The translations under genes were made by a program, and so were the position numbers. From Vibrio crassostreae (GTDB taxonomy: Bacteria; Pseudomonadota; Gammaproteobacteria; Enterobacterales; Vibrionaceae), in assembly GCF_024347415.1 (NCBI RefSeq), contig NZ_AP025476.1, positions 1,550,001 through 1,614,000 on the forward strand: a stretch of DNA of 64,000 nucleotides. The letters are read 5' to 3'. The first letter of the stretch is position 1. The number at the start of each line of letters is the position of its first letter. The notes beneath the pieces are model-generated. The model made no database searches, was not told the origin of the DNA, and saw only the letters and a list, made by a program, of their open reading frames with translations. Below are positions 28,417 to 38,553 of this stretch, in pieces.

Positions 28417-29657
28417 TGTTTGACCTAACGAAAGCATTAACAACCAAGGCCAAGCCAGTTCAGACCGGAGCGACAGGTGTTGCCGGATGTACATTGTTCT
28501 ATCAATCTCAAGAGTGTTTAGACCTTGTTCAAGAAGTCTTTCGATTTGAAGGATGGAATGATCCTGCTTGTGTCAAAGCCAAAGCCGGTTTAACCAAACT
28601 GACAGAGCAACAAAGCAGCCACATTGTGATTCTAGAGCTAAACGAATCAACCAATGTTGTTGAAGATGCTAAATCCTTTGCTAGCAAACTGCCTACACAC
28701 AAAGGGGTCGTGGTGATTGGCAAAGAGGACGCCATTTCTACGCTGCGTTCGCTCAAAGACATGGGTTTTTACTACGTTTTCTGGCCGGTGAACAAGCAGG
28801 AGTTTGCGGACTTCTTAACTCACGTGAGCAAGAACCTTAAGACTTTCTCTGGTGTGAGCCAAAAACGTAAAGCTAAGCGAGTAGCGATTGTCGGCGCTAA
28901 AGGTGGCGTAGGTGCGTCGTTTATCACTACTGAGTTGGGTTCACTGTTGTCGACTCAAGGCTCGGACACGATTCTTGTCGACCATCAATATGCCGATACC
29001 AATATTGACGTTTTGCTTGGGCTAAAAGACTTTAAGCCGAGAACCATTGATGAGTTTACTGCGCCATTGCATGAAATGGATGAAGAAGGAGCGCTGAGTT
29101 ACTTAATTAACGCTCGCAAGAATTTACGTCTGTTGGCGATTGATGGCGACATGAGTCAAACCGATGTTCTTAATTACAACCAAACTTTGTGTGAGTTGTT
29201 AGCGCGTAACGCTAACTTCATTATTGAAGACTTTTCAGGTGGTGTGGATTTCAAAGTTGAACCTCAACTCTTGGTAGAAAACTTTGATGTGGTGGTACTG
29301 GTTTTAGATGCGTCGGTGTCTTCGGTAAGAAGTGCGAAGCGATTGTTTGAGAAAGTGTCCAACTTACAGCTTTCGTTATCTTCCCGCACGCGCGTGATAA
29401 CAGTGGTGAACTATCACCGCCCGGAAAATGCTTACGTTTTACAAAAGCCCGACCTTACCAAGTATTTGGGCGCCAATGTCGATCTAGAAGTGGATTACTG
29501 CAAAGCGTTAGCGCACATCATTATTGATGGTAAACGCGGGCACAAGCACGACCGCCATATCAGTCGTTCTATGGAGCAGCTGGTGAAGCTGATTAATGGT
29601 CAACCTATGGATCAGAAGGGCATGAATTCTTGGCTGAAAAAGGTGCGTGCTAAATGA
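28416..29657 (+). CDS. tadZ: Tad localisation ATPase TadZ/CpaE
   Basis: A MinD/ParA-like protein that places the Tad machine. An atypical receiver-like domain (residues 1-145) precedes the deviant Walker A VGAKGGVGASFITTELGSL, in which the final Lys-Ser/Thr is GAS. A DHQYADTNIDVLLGL switch and late NYHRPENAY follow. 413 aa. The stop overlaps the tadA start by four bases. Confidence 0.88.
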   Translation: MFDLTKALTTKAKPVQTGATGVAGCTLFYQSQECLDLVQEVFRFEGWNDPACVKAKAGLTKLTEQQSSHIVILELNESTNVVEDAKSFASKLPTHKGVVVIGKEDAISTLRSLKDMGFYYVFWPVNKQEFADFLTHVSKNLKTFSGVSQKRKAKRVAIVGAKGGVGASFITTELGSLLSTQGSDTILVDHQYADTNIDVLLGLKDFKPRTIDEFTAPLHEMDEEGALSYLINARKNLRLLAIDGDMSQTDVLNYNQTLCELLARNANFIIEDFSGGVDFKVEPQLLVENFDVVVLVLDASVSSVRSAKRLFEKVSNLQLSLSSRTRVITVVNYHRPENAYVLQKPDLTKYLGANVDLEVDYCKALAHIIIDGKRGHKHDRHISRSMEQLVKLINGQPMDQKGMNSWLKKVRAK

Positions 29658-30925
29658 GTTCTAATAAAGACTTATACCTCGCGTTTCGTGGCCAAATCTT
29701 TGAAGCCCTAGATGCAGAAGCGGTTCAGAAAATGAGCCGCCGAGACCTCGAATCCCAGATACAAGCAGCGGTAGATTTGCTCGCGAACAGCTACCAAAGG
29801 CCGATCACTTCGATGATGAAGTCAGGCTTGGTGAAAAGCTTAATCGATGAACTGTTTGGTTTGGGGCCTTTGCAGCCTTTGGTCGAAGATCAGTCCATTT
29901 CCGACATCATGGTGAATGGGCCAAACAACATCTTTTTCGAACGACACGGCAAGGTCAAAAAATCCGAAGTTTCGTTTGTGAATGAAGAGCAGTTGTTAGC
30001 CATAGCAAAACGTATTGCTTCACGTGTTGGAAGACGAGTGGATGAGCTTTCTCCAACAGTCGATGCCAGGCTTGAAGATGGCAGCCGTGTGAATATTGTG
30101 ATTCCGCCTATTTCATTGGATGGCACATCTATCTCTATTCGTAAGTTCAGAGAGCAGAAGATTGGCTTTGAAGATTTGATTGGTTTCGGGTCTATGTCTC
30201 CAGACATGGCGCGAGTGCTGATGATCGCTTCTCGCTGCCGCATCAATGTACTGATATCTGGCGGTACTGGCTCAGGTAAAACGACATTGCTTAACGCGTT
30301 ATCTCAATACATTGCCGAAGATGAACGTATTGTCACCATTGAAGATGCGGCTGAACTGCGTCTGCAACAACCTAACTTGGTTCGACTCGAAACACGTACA
30401 TCGAGTGTTGAACAAACTGGAGCGGTGACTCAGCGTGAGCTAGTGATCAATGCACTTCGTATGCGTCCAGACCGCATTATTCTTGGTGAGTGTCGTGGCT
30501 CTGAAGCGTTCGAAATGCTGCAAGCCATGAACACCGGGCACGATGGTTCGATGTCTACGTTGCACGCCAACACGCCGCGCGATGCGATTGCTCGTGTTGA
30601 ATCGATGGTGATGATGGCTAACCTAAATCAGCCTCTTGATGCGATCAGAAGAACGATCGTCAGTGCCGTGCAAATGATTGTTCAGGTTAACAGGCTGCGC
30701 GATGGGTCTCGCAAGATCACGAGCATCTCTGAAATCGTGGGTCTTGAAGGTGAGAGCGTAGTGATGGAAGAGATTTATCGCTTTCGTTATGACGATGCGC
30801 ATTACGGAGAAACTGTTAAAGGCGAATTCGTCACCGACGGCATTATGCAACGATCTGAGCTTGTGAAAAAAGCGCAATTTTTCGGGCTCTATGATGAGCT
30901 CATCGCCGCGTTTAAGGGGGCATAG
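29654..30925 (+). CDS. tadA: Tad pilus ATPase TadA/CpaF
   Basis: Hexameric secretion ATPase that drives pilus assembly and perhaps retraction. Motifs: [21 protein letters not shown] in the N-terminal domain, Walker [18 protein letters not shown], the Asp box EDAAELRL, Walker [34 protein letters not shown], with the His box at the end. 423 aa, normal length. Tight operon with tadB. Confidence 0.95.
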   Translation: MSSNKDLYLAFRGQIFEALDAEAVQKMSRRDLESQIQAAVDLLANSYQRPITSMMKSGLVKSLIDELFGLGPLQPLVEDQSISDIMVNGPNNIFFERHGKVKKSEVSFVNEEQLLAIAKRIASRVGRRVDELSPTVDARLEDGSRVNIVIPPISLDGTSISIRKFREQKIGFEDLIGFGSMSPDMARVLMIASRCRINVLISGGTGSGKTTLLNALSQYIAEDERIVTIEDAAELRLQQPNLVRLETRTSSVEQTGAVTQRELVINALRMRPDRIILGECRGSEAFEMLQAMNTGHDGSMSTLHANTPRDAIARVESMVMMANLNQPLDAIRRTIVSAVQMIVQVNRLRDGSRKITSISEIVGLEGESVVMEEIYRFRYDDAHYGETVKGEFVTDGIMQRSELVKKAQFFGLYDELIAAFKGA

Positions 30926-30926
30926 C

Positions 30927-31829
30927 ATGCTTTGGATTTCATTAATCCTATTTGCGTTTGTGCTGCTTTTGATCCGAGATTCAAAGGTCAAAAAGGTCTA
31001 CCAATTTTTCAATATCGAAGAAGCGGAAGCTGAAAACTTTAATGCGATTAACGTGAAGTCATTGGTACGCAAGCAAGGCTGGCAAAAATTCAAAGATTCC
31101 ATCTCACCAACATTAATGGTGTTGGGCCCGAGATCGTCGTTGTACATCGCCTTATATATAACGGGCAGTCTTATCGCGTCTTGGTACATCGTTACTGATC
31201 TACTATCCATCACCAATTCTTGGCTGGTACTGGGTTCATCTTTGATGTTTACCTTTTTCGGCTATCGTTTTCTGGTCACAAGAAGGCGTCGAGACTTTGA
31301 GAATACGTTCCCTGATGCGTTGAATATCCTAATGAGTGCGGTTACTGCGGGTGACAGTTTAATGCAAGCCATTAGTTATGTGGGTGATGTGATGCACAAC
31401 CCCATTGGGCGCGAGTTCAAGCTAATGGGAGAGCGACTGAAGCTAGGTGAGTCTCCAGAAGTGGTGCTTCAACGCTCATGCAAAAACTACCCGTACCCAG
31501 AGTTTCTGTTCTTTACCGTGACGATCAGGGCAAACATCGCTCGCGGGGGGCAACTAAAGGGCGTGTTAGCTCGTCTGATTAGGGTTTTGGTTGACTCTCG
31601 AACACTTGAGAAAAAGAAGATGGCGATGACGTCGGAAGCCCGAATTTCAGCCAAAATCGTTGCAGCCATTCCTTTGATTTTTATGATTATTCTCAACTAC
31701 GTTAATCCCGCTAATGTGGATTTTGTTCTCTATGACCCAGAGGGAAGAATCATATTGTTTTACGTGTTGGGTAGTGAGCTTTTTGGTTTGTTCATTGTTT
31801 GGTTATTAGTAAGAGGAGTACGCGCATGA
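30927..31829 (+). CDS. tadB: Tad inner-membrane platform protein TadB
   Basis: GspF-like platform protein with TadC. I place the start at ATG 30927, directly after the tadA stop and behind AAGGGGG. The 300 aa have an N-terminal helix, two central helices, the cytoplasmic GspF domain (FPDALNILMSAVTAGDSLMQAIS) and C-terminal helices. The stop overlaps the tadC start. Confidence 0.9.
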   Translation: MLWISLILFAFVLLLIRDSKVKKVYQFFNIEEAEAENFNAINVKSLVRKQGWQKFKDSISPTLMVLGPRSSLYIALYITGSLIASWYIVTDLLSITNSWLVLGSSLMFTFFGYRFLVTRRRRDFENTFPDALNILMSAVTAGDSLMQAISYVGDVMHNPIGREFKLMGERLKLGESPEVVLQRSCKNYPYPEFLFFTVTIRANIARGGQLKGVLARLIRVLVDSRTLEKKKMAMTSEARISAKIVAAIPLIFMIILNYVNPANVDFVLYDPEGRIILFYVLGSELFGLFIVWLLVRGVRA

Positions 31830-32668
31830 TGTTACTGGCCTCCCTTATTGTGCTGTTCTTTTCGTTACTCTTTTTAATTGTCGATTCGATTCGTAAAGAG
31901 CAACGACATAAGAAAGTTGCGCTCTATATTGGAGACGATGCTGTTCGTGCACCTTCGCGTGTAAACCGATTTTTTGTTCGTTTTGGTAAAGAGCATCGAC
32001 ACGAGCTCGAGCAAAAGATGATTGAGGCGGGCTATTACAACACCGAATGGGCGAAATTTTATTTCCCTGCCAAGTTATTGGTATTGGCGTTGATTTCAGG
32101 GTTGGTGCTGTTGGGGGATATGACATCAACTAACAAGTTGCTCGTCGTTATTTTCTCGCTGATTGCCGTCATCGTCGTGCCAGATACCTTGCTGCAAATG
32201 CGACGCAAGATGTTGATCAGTAGAACCTCAGCTCAACTGCCGTATTTACTCGACATGATGTCGGTATGTGTGCAAACCGGTATGACGATTGAAGCCGCAT
32301 TGGTCTATTTGGGAAAAGAGCTTGCTGAGTTTGACTCAGACCTTTGTTACCAAATCAAGCGTACATCCGATTCGGCGAAAATACACGGACTTGAGAAAGC
32401 GCTCAATGATCTGAGTGAACGCATCCCAACGCCACCAGTACGAAGCTTTGTGTTGACGATTATCCAAAACCTGCAATACGGAACATCTGTGGCGAGTGTG
32501 TTAAGTGATCTCGCTGAAGACATGCGAAAAGTGCAAATTCTTACTGTTGAGGAGAAGGTGGGTAAGCTCTCTGCGAAGATGAGTGTGCCTTTGATCCTCT
32601 TCATCATGTTCCCGATCGTTATCCTGATTCTCGCGCCGAGCATCATGCAAATGACATTGAGCATCTAG
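31826..32668 (+). CDS. tadC: Tad inner-membrane platform protein TadC
   Basis: Second GspF-like platform protein, 280 aa. The start is ATG 31826 with AAGAGGAG seven bases before it. Helices flank the GspF domain (LPYLLDMMSVCVQTGMTIEAALVYLGKEL). The C-terminus VPLILFIMFPIVILILAPSI is a typical TadC ending. Confidence 0.9.
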   Translation: MMLLASLIVLFFSLLFLIVDSIRKEQRHKKVALYIGDDAVRAPSRVNRFFVRFGKEHRHELEQKMIEAGYYNTEWAKFYFPAKLLVLALISGLVLLGDMTSTNKLLVVIFSLIAVIVVPDTLLQMRRKMLISRTSAQLPYLLDMMSVCVQTGMTIEAALVYLGKELAEFDSDLCYQIKRTSDSAKIHGLEKALNDLSERIPTPPVRSFVLTIIQNLQYGTSVASVLSDLAEDMRKVQILTVEEKVGKLSAKMSVPLILFIMFPIVILILAPSIMQMTLSI

Positions 32669-32680
32669 GGAGAATTAAGA

Positions 32681-33418
32681 ATGATTGGAAAACGTATCGG
32701 CTTCATTTTGCTCACGTTGAGTGTGTTGACGGGGTGTCAATCGGCACCGTCACAACAAGACTTACAGCTTGCCGATGTCACTAGTATGGAAAAAGTGAAG
32801 AACTATGATGGCTTGATTAGTTATTACAAATCCCAGCTAGAGCAAGGCTTCGAAGATCCAGAGGTGAAAGAAAAACTGGCTTGGGCATATTTTCACAAAG
32901 GAGATATCGAATCGGCTGACTTCTATGTTCAACACTTGCAAAAAGAGGGGGTTAAAAATCCCAACTTGTACCAGTTAGAAGGGCAAGTGTTTGATGCAAA
33001 AAATGACATTGAAAGTGCGATTGCTGCATATGTAACTTCTATCGAGGCAGGAAATAGAGCAGGGCAAATTCACGTCTTGCTTGGTGTGTCTTACACCAAA
33101 GTTGGGAAATACGATGAAGCACAACAAGAGCTCAACCAAGCACGTTTACGCGGTTATGACGATGTCGTCGTTAAGAACAACATCGCAATGATTCAAATGG
33201 CTAATGGCGAGTACCAACAAGCGATTCAAACATTGGCTCCGGTTTTAAAAGAAGACCCAGCGAATAAAACCGTTAAAGCTAATCTGGCTATTGCTCTGAT
33301 GAAAACTCAGCAAATTGACTCGGCCAAAAAGTTGCTCAAAGGTGACTTCTCAGCAGAAGAGATTCAGAACATCGCTGCTGAATTGACTCAATTGGGAGTT
33401 AATGATGAAGCGTCTTAA
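32681..33418 (+). CDS. tadD: Tad TPR lipoprotein TadD
   Basis: Lipoprotein (lipobox LTGC, Cys19) with about four TPR units (QLEGQVFDAKNDIESAIAAYVTSI; LLGVSYTKVGKYDEAQQELNQA). 245 aa. Thought to help secretin assembly like a pilotin. The stop lies inside tadE. Confidence 0.88.
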   Translation: MIGKRIGFILLTLSVLTGCQSAPSQQDLQLADVTSMEKVKNYDGLISYYKSQLEQGFEDPEVKEKLAWAYFHKGDIESADFYVQHLQKEGVKNPNLYQLEGQVFDAKNDIESAIAAYVTSIEAGNRAGQIHVLLGVSYTKVGKYDEAQQELNQARLRGYDDVVVKNNIAMIQMANGEYQQAIQTLAPVLKEDPANKTVKANLAIALMKTQQIDSAKKLLKGDFSAEEIQNIAAELTQLGVNDEAS

Positions 33419-33887
33419 CAAGCAGAAGGGCGTGACGGCGATTGAGTTTGTATTAGGTGCGCTTGTTCTGTTTTTTGCCACCTTTGCGATCTTCGAATCG
33501 AGTTACCAAATCTACGTTGTGAACATGACCGAGTATTCGCTGAGAGAAACTATCAGGAATACCAAAATCTATGAAGGTAAAGGGATCAACGAACAGTACG
33601 AGAATAAGTTTAGGTCGTTAATTGAAGACGATGACAACCTGTGGAGTTTCTTAATTGATAGCTCTCGTTTTTCTATCGCGGGTCAGTACTTCAAAACCTA
33701 TGACGACTTTATCGCGAACAGGGGACACTCAGATCAAGGCTTGAACTTCAACTATGACTTGGCAGAAATTACAGTGACTTACCGCTACACACCCGTAATT
33801 AAACTGACCGGTGCCGTTGACAGAGATATCTCACGCACCATGGTTTTGAACTTAGAGCACGAGGGGTGGAAAGATGATGCTCCGTAA
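33402..33887 (+). CDS. tadE: minor pseudopilin TadE
   Basis: 161 aa with the TadE signature KGVTAIEFVLGALVLFFATFAIFE (type IVb prepilin-like processing site and helix), then a polar periplasmic part. Processed by CpaA/TadV in the paradigm system. Overlaps tadD and tadF. Confidence 0.87.
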   Translation: MMKRLNKQKGVTAIEFVLGALVLFFATFAIFESSYQIYVVNMTEYSLRETIRNTKIYEGKGINEQYENKFRSLIEDDDNLWSFLIDSSRFSIAGQYFKTYDDFIANRGHSDQGLNFNYDLAEITVTYRYTPVIKLTGAVDRDISRTMVLNLEHEGWKDDAP

Positions 33888-34434
33888 GCAATGCGTGCTT
33901 TCCAAAAGACGCCAGCAAGGCTCGTACACCATTGAGTTAGTTTTCATTCTTGTGGCCTTATGGGGCGTTTATCTGTTTGGGGCTGACTTGAGCTATCAAT
34001 TGCTCGCACGTGCCAAGCTTGATCGATCCAGCTTTGCCTTAGTCAATGTTATCAAAGAGCGTACTCGTTATTTTGAAGCCGATGTGTTGGCAGGAACGAA
34101 CCTATCTGTGACCAACGCAGAGTTAGAAGACATGACGAAAGTAGCAAGCCGAATGCTCAATACACCAGTAGACAATGTGGCCATCAAGATTGAAGCGTTG
34201 ACCAATAAAACGAATGTCGCTGAATTCTCAACCAGCAAGTATCGAAGCTTAAATTGCCAAACCGATTCGATTCTCGATCATGCGGATCTAGCGCCTGTAG
34301 AGAAGGGGGTTGTGTATCCATTGTACCGAATCAGTCTTTGTGAAGAGGAAAGCTCTTGGTTCAAACCCTTCTTCAACGGTGGCACGAGTACCACCGTTAA
34401 GATTGGCTCTTCTTCAATAATGCCAGGGAGATAA
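33874..34434 (+). CDS. tadF: minor pseudopilin TadF
   Basis: 186 aa with a basic start, QQGSYTIELVFILVALWGVYLFG helix, and LLARAKLDRSSFALVNVIKERTRYF, the usual TadF continuation. Two pairs of cysteines occur in the distal half. Overlaps tadE by 14 bases and is four bases from the next gene. Confidence 0.85.
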   Translation: MMLRKQCVLSKRRQQGSYTIELVFILVALWGVYLFGADLSYQLLARAKLDRSSFALVNVIKERTRYFEADVLAGTNLSVTNAELEDMTKVASRMLNTPVDNVAIKIEALTNKTNVAEFSTSKYRSLNCQTDSILDHADLAPVEKGVVYPLYRISLCEEESSWFKPFFNGGTSTTVKIGSSSIMPGR

Positions 34435-34438
34435 TGAA

Positions 34439-36001
34439 ATGAAAAGGCAGTATGGGCGTCATATCAATCGCCAGCATATCAGGCTCCAAAGACAACAAGG
34501 GGTTGCCGCGGTGTGGATGGGCTTATTGCTTGTTCCAATCATGGGCATGACCTTTTGGGCGGTTGAAGGCACACGTTATGTTCAAGAGACCAGTCGATTA
34601 CGAGATTCCGCAGAGGCTGCAGCCATAGCAGTGACTATTGAAGATCAACCGGATCAGGCCCGTGGATTGGCGACCAAGTATGTCGAAAACTATGTTCGAG
34701 ACATCAAATCAACCAACCTTTCTGCAGACCGTTTCCACCAAGCGGAAGACGAGGGTGCTGGGGTTCTTGAATACATCCAATACACAGTGAATGCCAAGAC
34801 GACACACGACTCTTGGTTTGCGAGTAGCTTTATCCCGTCTTTTGATGAGCAGCAAGACCTGGCGGGCCGTTCGTTAGCGAGAAAGTACCCGGTGTATCTT
34901 GGTGATAACAACATCGACATTGTTTTTGTGTCGGACTTTTCCGGTTCAATGAACGACAGATGGGGTTCAAATCGAAACAGAAAAATCGACGATTTGAAAA
35001 CCGCCATCGATGAAATATCCAGCAAAATTCTTTGCACATCGATTAAACAGGACTATGTCGATGGAGAGTGGAAATACGTTTGTGATGAGCCCGGAGAAGA
35101 TACCACCGGAGACAAGCTGCTTAACCGAGTTGGCTTTGTGCCATTTAACGTTCGAACGAGGGAAATTGTCTCGGGTAATAGAGCCAACGCGACAAGCCAA
35201 TTGAGCTACAAAGATAACTATAAAACCAACGTATCGCCTTATTCTTACAACGATGTTAACTGGGATTACTGGCGTACCTATTCGCAAGATTATGTGCTTG
35301 ATTGTGCGTACTGGAAATCATATTGCCCAAACCCAAAATCGGACAATCAAAAGTACGCCAAACGTATCAAGGATGTGATTAATCAAGATAATTACCGAGT
35401 TGCTGACGTATACAACTATGTAGATTTATCGACATCAGTGTCGACGATGTTTACTGATAAGTCGGGGTTACAGCCTGATTTCTATGGTGTGAGTGGAACT
35501 CGTCTATTTAACGCGCATGGTTCTTCCGATTCATCGCAGTTTTCCAACATTCGCCTATCGAACAAGCTTTCAGACTTGAATCCGATTAATTCGATGTGGG
35601 CAGATGGTGGTACGGCTGCTTTTCAAGGCATTTTGAGAGGTTCTCAAGTTCTCCATGACGGTGACCCGAACAGTTCCGATCAAGAAGAACAACAGGCTTA
35701 CAACAAAAAAATCAAGATGCTGCTCATTTTAAGTGATGGGCAGGAAAGTCCTGATAACGGCATCCTCAGAGGGTTAGTCGACAGAGGTATGTGTGACAAA
35801 GCAAGAGAAGAGATACCGGGCTTATACATAGGTGTTATTGGTATCGATTTTCGAGCGTCCCAACAGAGTGGATTTCAAGACTGTGTTGTCGATCCAAATG
35901 AAGACATTATCGATGTATCTAACCTAGATGAATTGATTGAAAAGATAGAAGAACTCATCCGTAAAGGCTCAAAAACAAGCGGAATCACTAAGTTGTACTA
36001 G
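34439..36001 (+). CDS. tadG: TadG-like protein with von Willebrand A domain
   Basis: 520 aa. The N-terminus has a TadE/G-type anchor (QQGVAAVWMGLLLVPIMGMTFWAVEGTRYVQ). A VWA domain follows, with the MIDAS motif DFSGS (residues 166-170) and a later TAAFQGILRGSQ and LILSDGQESPD. An insert rich in Tyr, Asn and Asp (about 225-330) separates the MIDAS from the rest. It probably acts at the pilus base or tip as an adhesin. Mature-end CDKAREEIPGLYIGVIGIDFR fits a closing VWA strand. Confidence 0.85.
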   Translation: MKRQYGRHINRQHIRLQRQQGVAAVWMGLLLVPIMGMTFWAVEGTRYVQETSRLRDSAEAAAIAVTIEDQPDQARGLATKYVENYVRDIKSTNLSADRFHQAEDEGAGVLEYIQYTVNAKTTHDSWFASSFIPSFDEQQDLAGRSLARKYPVYLGDNNIDIVFVSDFSGSMNDRWGSNRNRKIDDLKTAIDEISSKILCTSIKQDYVDGEWKYVCDEPGEDTTGDKLLNRVGFVPFNVRTREIVSGNRANATSQLSYKDNYKTNVSPYSYNDVNWDYWRTYSQDYVLDCAYWKSYCPNPKSDNQKYAKRIKDVINQDNYRVADVYNYVDLSTSVSTMFTDKSGLQPDFYGVSGTRLFNAHGSSDSSQFSNIRLSNKLSDLNPINSMWADGGTAAFQGILRGSQVLHDGDPNSSDQEEQQAYNKKIKMLLILSDGQESPDNGILRGLVDRGMCDKAREEIPGLYIGVIGIDFRASQQSGFQDCVVDPNEDIIDVSNLDELIEKIEELIRKGSKTSGITKLY

Positions 36002-36009
36002 AGGAAAAT

Positions 36010-36648
36010 ATGAAAAAGTTAATGATCAGTTCAATCGTCCTATCGACATTGCAACTTAGTTTTATCGCTAATGCGGAAGAAGGTATCAACGTTTATTGCG
36101 ACACGGCATCCAGTGAATATCAGCATAGTGTAAGAGTTGATGATGTCGTCGGCATCGCACAGCATAGACAGAGCTTTCTACAAATAGAGCAGCCTTCTGA
36201 TAGCAACGAGTTGAAGCAAACTTTGGCCAGTCAATCTAATCTGGGGATGAATCAATCGGGATGTAAGACTTGGATCAGTAATCAAGAGCGTCAAGGGTTG
36301 TTGGCCCGTCTTCATTTTGGTTTTGATCAACACAACTTAACGCCGATGGGCAGCAAAGCATTGAGTCAATTAGCTGGTGAGTTAAAGACTAACGGCAGTT
36401 CAATTACGGTGGATGGCCACACCGACAGCACAGGCGAAGAAGGTTATAACCAAGCTCTAGGCCTACAAAGAGCGCTGACTACGTCGGATGGCTTAATTGC
36501 CGATGGTGTCGAGAAAAACCGTCTTGTTATTCGTTCATTTGGTGAAAGTGAACCTATCGCCTCTAACTCAACCGCAGAGGGTAGAGCCAAGAATCGACGC
36601 TCAGAAATTTGGGCCTCTGTGAACGATGCCGCTGACTTAGAAAATTAG
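36010..36648 (+). CDS. OmpA-family protein of the Tad locus
   Basis: 212 aa with a signal peptide (cut after IANA) and a C-terminal OmpA/MotB peptidoglycan-binding domain (LLARLHFGFDQHNLTPMGSKAL; ITVDGHTDSTGEEGYNQALGLQRA; SFGESEPIASNSTAEGRAKNRR). The region between has two cysteines. Nine bases behind the TadG-like gene, so it belongs to the operon. It probably anchors the secretin complex to the cell wall. Confidence 0.88.
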   Translation: MKKLMISSIVLSTLQLSFIANAEEGINVYCDTASSEYQHSVRVDDVVGIAQHRQSFLQIEQPSDSNELKQTLASQSNLGMNQSGCKTWISNQERQGLLARLHFGFDQHNLTPMGSKALSQLAGELKTNGSSITVDGHTDSTGEEGYNQALGLQRALTTSDGLIADGVEKNRLVIRSFGESEPIASNSTAEGRAKNRRSEIWASVNDAADLEN

Positions 36649-36803
36649 GATGTAGGGCTTGGTTGTTGCTTAGTGCTTAGTGCTTGGTTGCTGCTTAGTA
36701 CTAGGTAATAACCGGCCTAGATTGTCGCTCTTGGGATTTTTGTTACAACGTATACTAATGAATATTCGATTAAGTTTAACCGTCTGATACTAAAGAAATA
36801 TTA

Positions 36804-37745
36804 ATGCTTTTTGATAAGTTCTCTTCTGAAGGGATGCAAAGAAATATCGATGTCGATACTTGGGTATCTATATTGGATAACATACGAGACATAATGGACG
36901 CATCGAATGCGGGCATCATCATGATCTCTGATTTGAGTTGCTCTGGTTCTGAGAGTGTGTGGAGCTCCTCAAACATATCGTGTAACCAACATAAGAGCAG
37001 AATTAGCTGTTTTTGTGAGTATGTGCATAACGAAAATCGCACGGTCTATTTGAGTGGTTATGCTGGTGGCGAATCCGCCTCTGCAACAGGAATAGATGCC
37101 TATAAGTCTTTTTGCGGCGTTCCTGTTAGGGATATAGATGAAGAAGTGTTTGCGGTGCTCTTAGTGTTTGATTTAAGCCCAACAACATATACCGAAAGCC
37201 AAGTTAACTTGATTGAGAACATATCGACTCTATTGCGTTCTGAAATCCTATTAAAAGAAGAGAGCAGGATTTTATACAAAAACAGTCATTTTGATATCAT
37301 GACTACGCTTCTCAATAGAAGGGGATTCTTCCATGAATTCAACAAAGCAAACATCAGTGATGGCGAGATCGTTTGTTTATATTTTGATTTGGATAATTTG
37401 AAATATATCAATGACACCTATGGTCACTTCAAAGGCGATGACTATATCTCTGGCTTTGCGTCATGCATAAAAAATAATTCAAAGTACAACATTATATCGG
37501 CTAGGGTCGGCGGTGATGAGTTCATTGTCGTCATACATTCAGAAGAGACGGGTTATGCTTCTAAGTTGGTCAATAAAATTCACGCTGAATTCGATGACTT
37601 CATTGAAGGTTTTCGCTGCGATGATGAGGTTTCTCTAGGTTTTTCATATGGTTTCGGTACGGCGGATTCTCGAAGTTTCAACATTATTAATTTAATAAAG
37701 TCGTCCGATGAAAATATGTATCTCAATAAGAAGAATAAGACGTAG
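36804..37745 (+). CDS. GAF-like diguanylate cyclase behind the Tad locus
   Basis: 313 aa, no membrane helix. The N-terminal half looks like a GAF domain (GIIMISDLSCSGSESVWSSSN; FCGVPVRDIDEEVFAVLLVFDL). The GGDEF half has FDIMTTLLNRRGFF, DLDNLKYINDTYGHFKGDD and RVGGDEFIVV. No RxxD site. It is same-strand, 155 bases after the OmpA gene, and could supply c-di-GMP for pilus control; proximity is the only evidence. Confidence 0.87.
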   Translation: MLFDKFSSEGMQRNIDVDTWVSILDNIRDIMDASNAGIIMISDLSCSGSESVWSSSNISCNQHKSRISCFCEYVHNENRTVYLSGYAGGESASATGIDAYKSFCGVPVRDIDEEVFAVLLVFDLSPTTYTESQVNLIENISTLLRSEILLKEESRILYKNSHFDIMTTLLNRRGFFHEFNKANISDGEIVCLYFDLDNLKYINDTYGHFKGDDYISGFASCIKNNSKYNIISARVGGDEFIVVIHSEETGYASKLVNKIHAEFDDFIEGFRCDDEVSLGFSYGFGTADSRSFNIINLIKSSDENMYLNKKNKT

Positions 37746-37791
37746 TCTATTTTTCGAATTATCTATTTTCTATACGTCTTCTACATTTAAC

Positions 37792-37830
37792 GCCTCTACC
37801 GGATGTGAATAACGGCCGAAATGTAGAGGC
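37792..37830. terminator. hairpin between convergent genes
   Basis: GCCTCTAC (37792-37799) and GTAGAGGC (37823-37830), with an imperfect inner stem. No clean U-tract. Confidence 0.4.
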
Positions 37831-37850
37831 CAAGTGCCCGTTATATCTAG

Positions 37851-37910
37851 ATGCTGGTCTATATAGCTAGATATTGGTCTATATAGTTAAATATTGGTCT
37901 ATATAGCTAT
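37851..37910. repeat. 20-bp tandem repeat, three copies
   Basis: Unit ATATTGGTCTATATAGCTAG with small differences, at 37851, 37871 and 37891. It lies between the 3' ends of convergent genes. Confidence 0.8.
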
Positions 37911-37954
37911 AGAGTAGTCAAAGTAACTAGAGCGTCGTCAAAGCCACGCACCTG

Positions 37955-38245
37955 CTACCCGCTTTCTACGGCTATGTTGTCAAGCCAGTATATATCAGCA
38001 AGAAGATGAAGATCTTCAATCAATGCTTGGCCATTGTCTTCAGTAACTTCTGAAATATCACTAGGGAAGTCATCACTGAGATCGACAATTATTACTCGTT
38101 CGTGCTTTTTTAGCTTCCGTTTTACAATATCTTCCAAATCGGCCATGCTTTTCTCTCGATGGAAAATAATCATCACACTTTGCCCCTCTCCGATATCGTA
38201 GATTTTATAACGTCGATCATTGAGGTAAATAATATTGAATTTCAT
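37955..38245 (-). CDS. small hypothetical protein
   Basis: 96 aa, unrecognised. GAGGAA lies eight bases before the ATG, so it looks translated. A beta-rich first half (KFNIIYLNDRRYKIYDIGEG) is followed by a basic helix and VIIVDLSDDFPSD. No signal or membrane segment. It is divergent from the secretory operon at 38554. Confidence 0.55.
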   Translation of the reverse strand: MKFNIIYLNDRRYKIYDIGEGQSVMIIFHREKSMADLEDIVKRKLKKHERVIIVDLSDDFPSDISEVTEDNGQALIEDLHLLADIYWLDNIAVESG

Positions 38246-38368
38246 GTTATCGATTCCTCGGGATTTAAATAATCCGCCAAAATAAAAATGTTGAGTTGGG
38301 ATTAGACGTTAATTTTTAACTCAATGTCGTTTGAATTGAGTTTGCTCTACTTGACTGAATGACTCAAA

Positions 38369-38383
38369 GAATTAGAGAAATTC
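38369..38383. promoter_or_regulatory. shared palindrome, site 1 (secD2 operon)
   Basis: GAATTAGAGAAATTC: perfect GAATT/AATTC arms, 171 bases before the first gene of the secD2 operon. A half site, GAATTTCTGTAAACC, follows at 38410-38424, about four helical turns away. Part of the six-copy set. Confidence 0.6.
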
Positions 38384-38553
38384 AAATGTGGACCTCTCAA
38401 GTCATATTTGAATTTCTGTAAACCGTATTCAGAATACTGTTGGCTATTTATGATCACCGCATTCATGGTTTTCTAGGAAAGGAAACCTAATGCAGCAAAG
38501 GAGATAGGTTCAAATAAGAGCCTAATTAGCATCAAGTCACAGTTGTTAACCTA

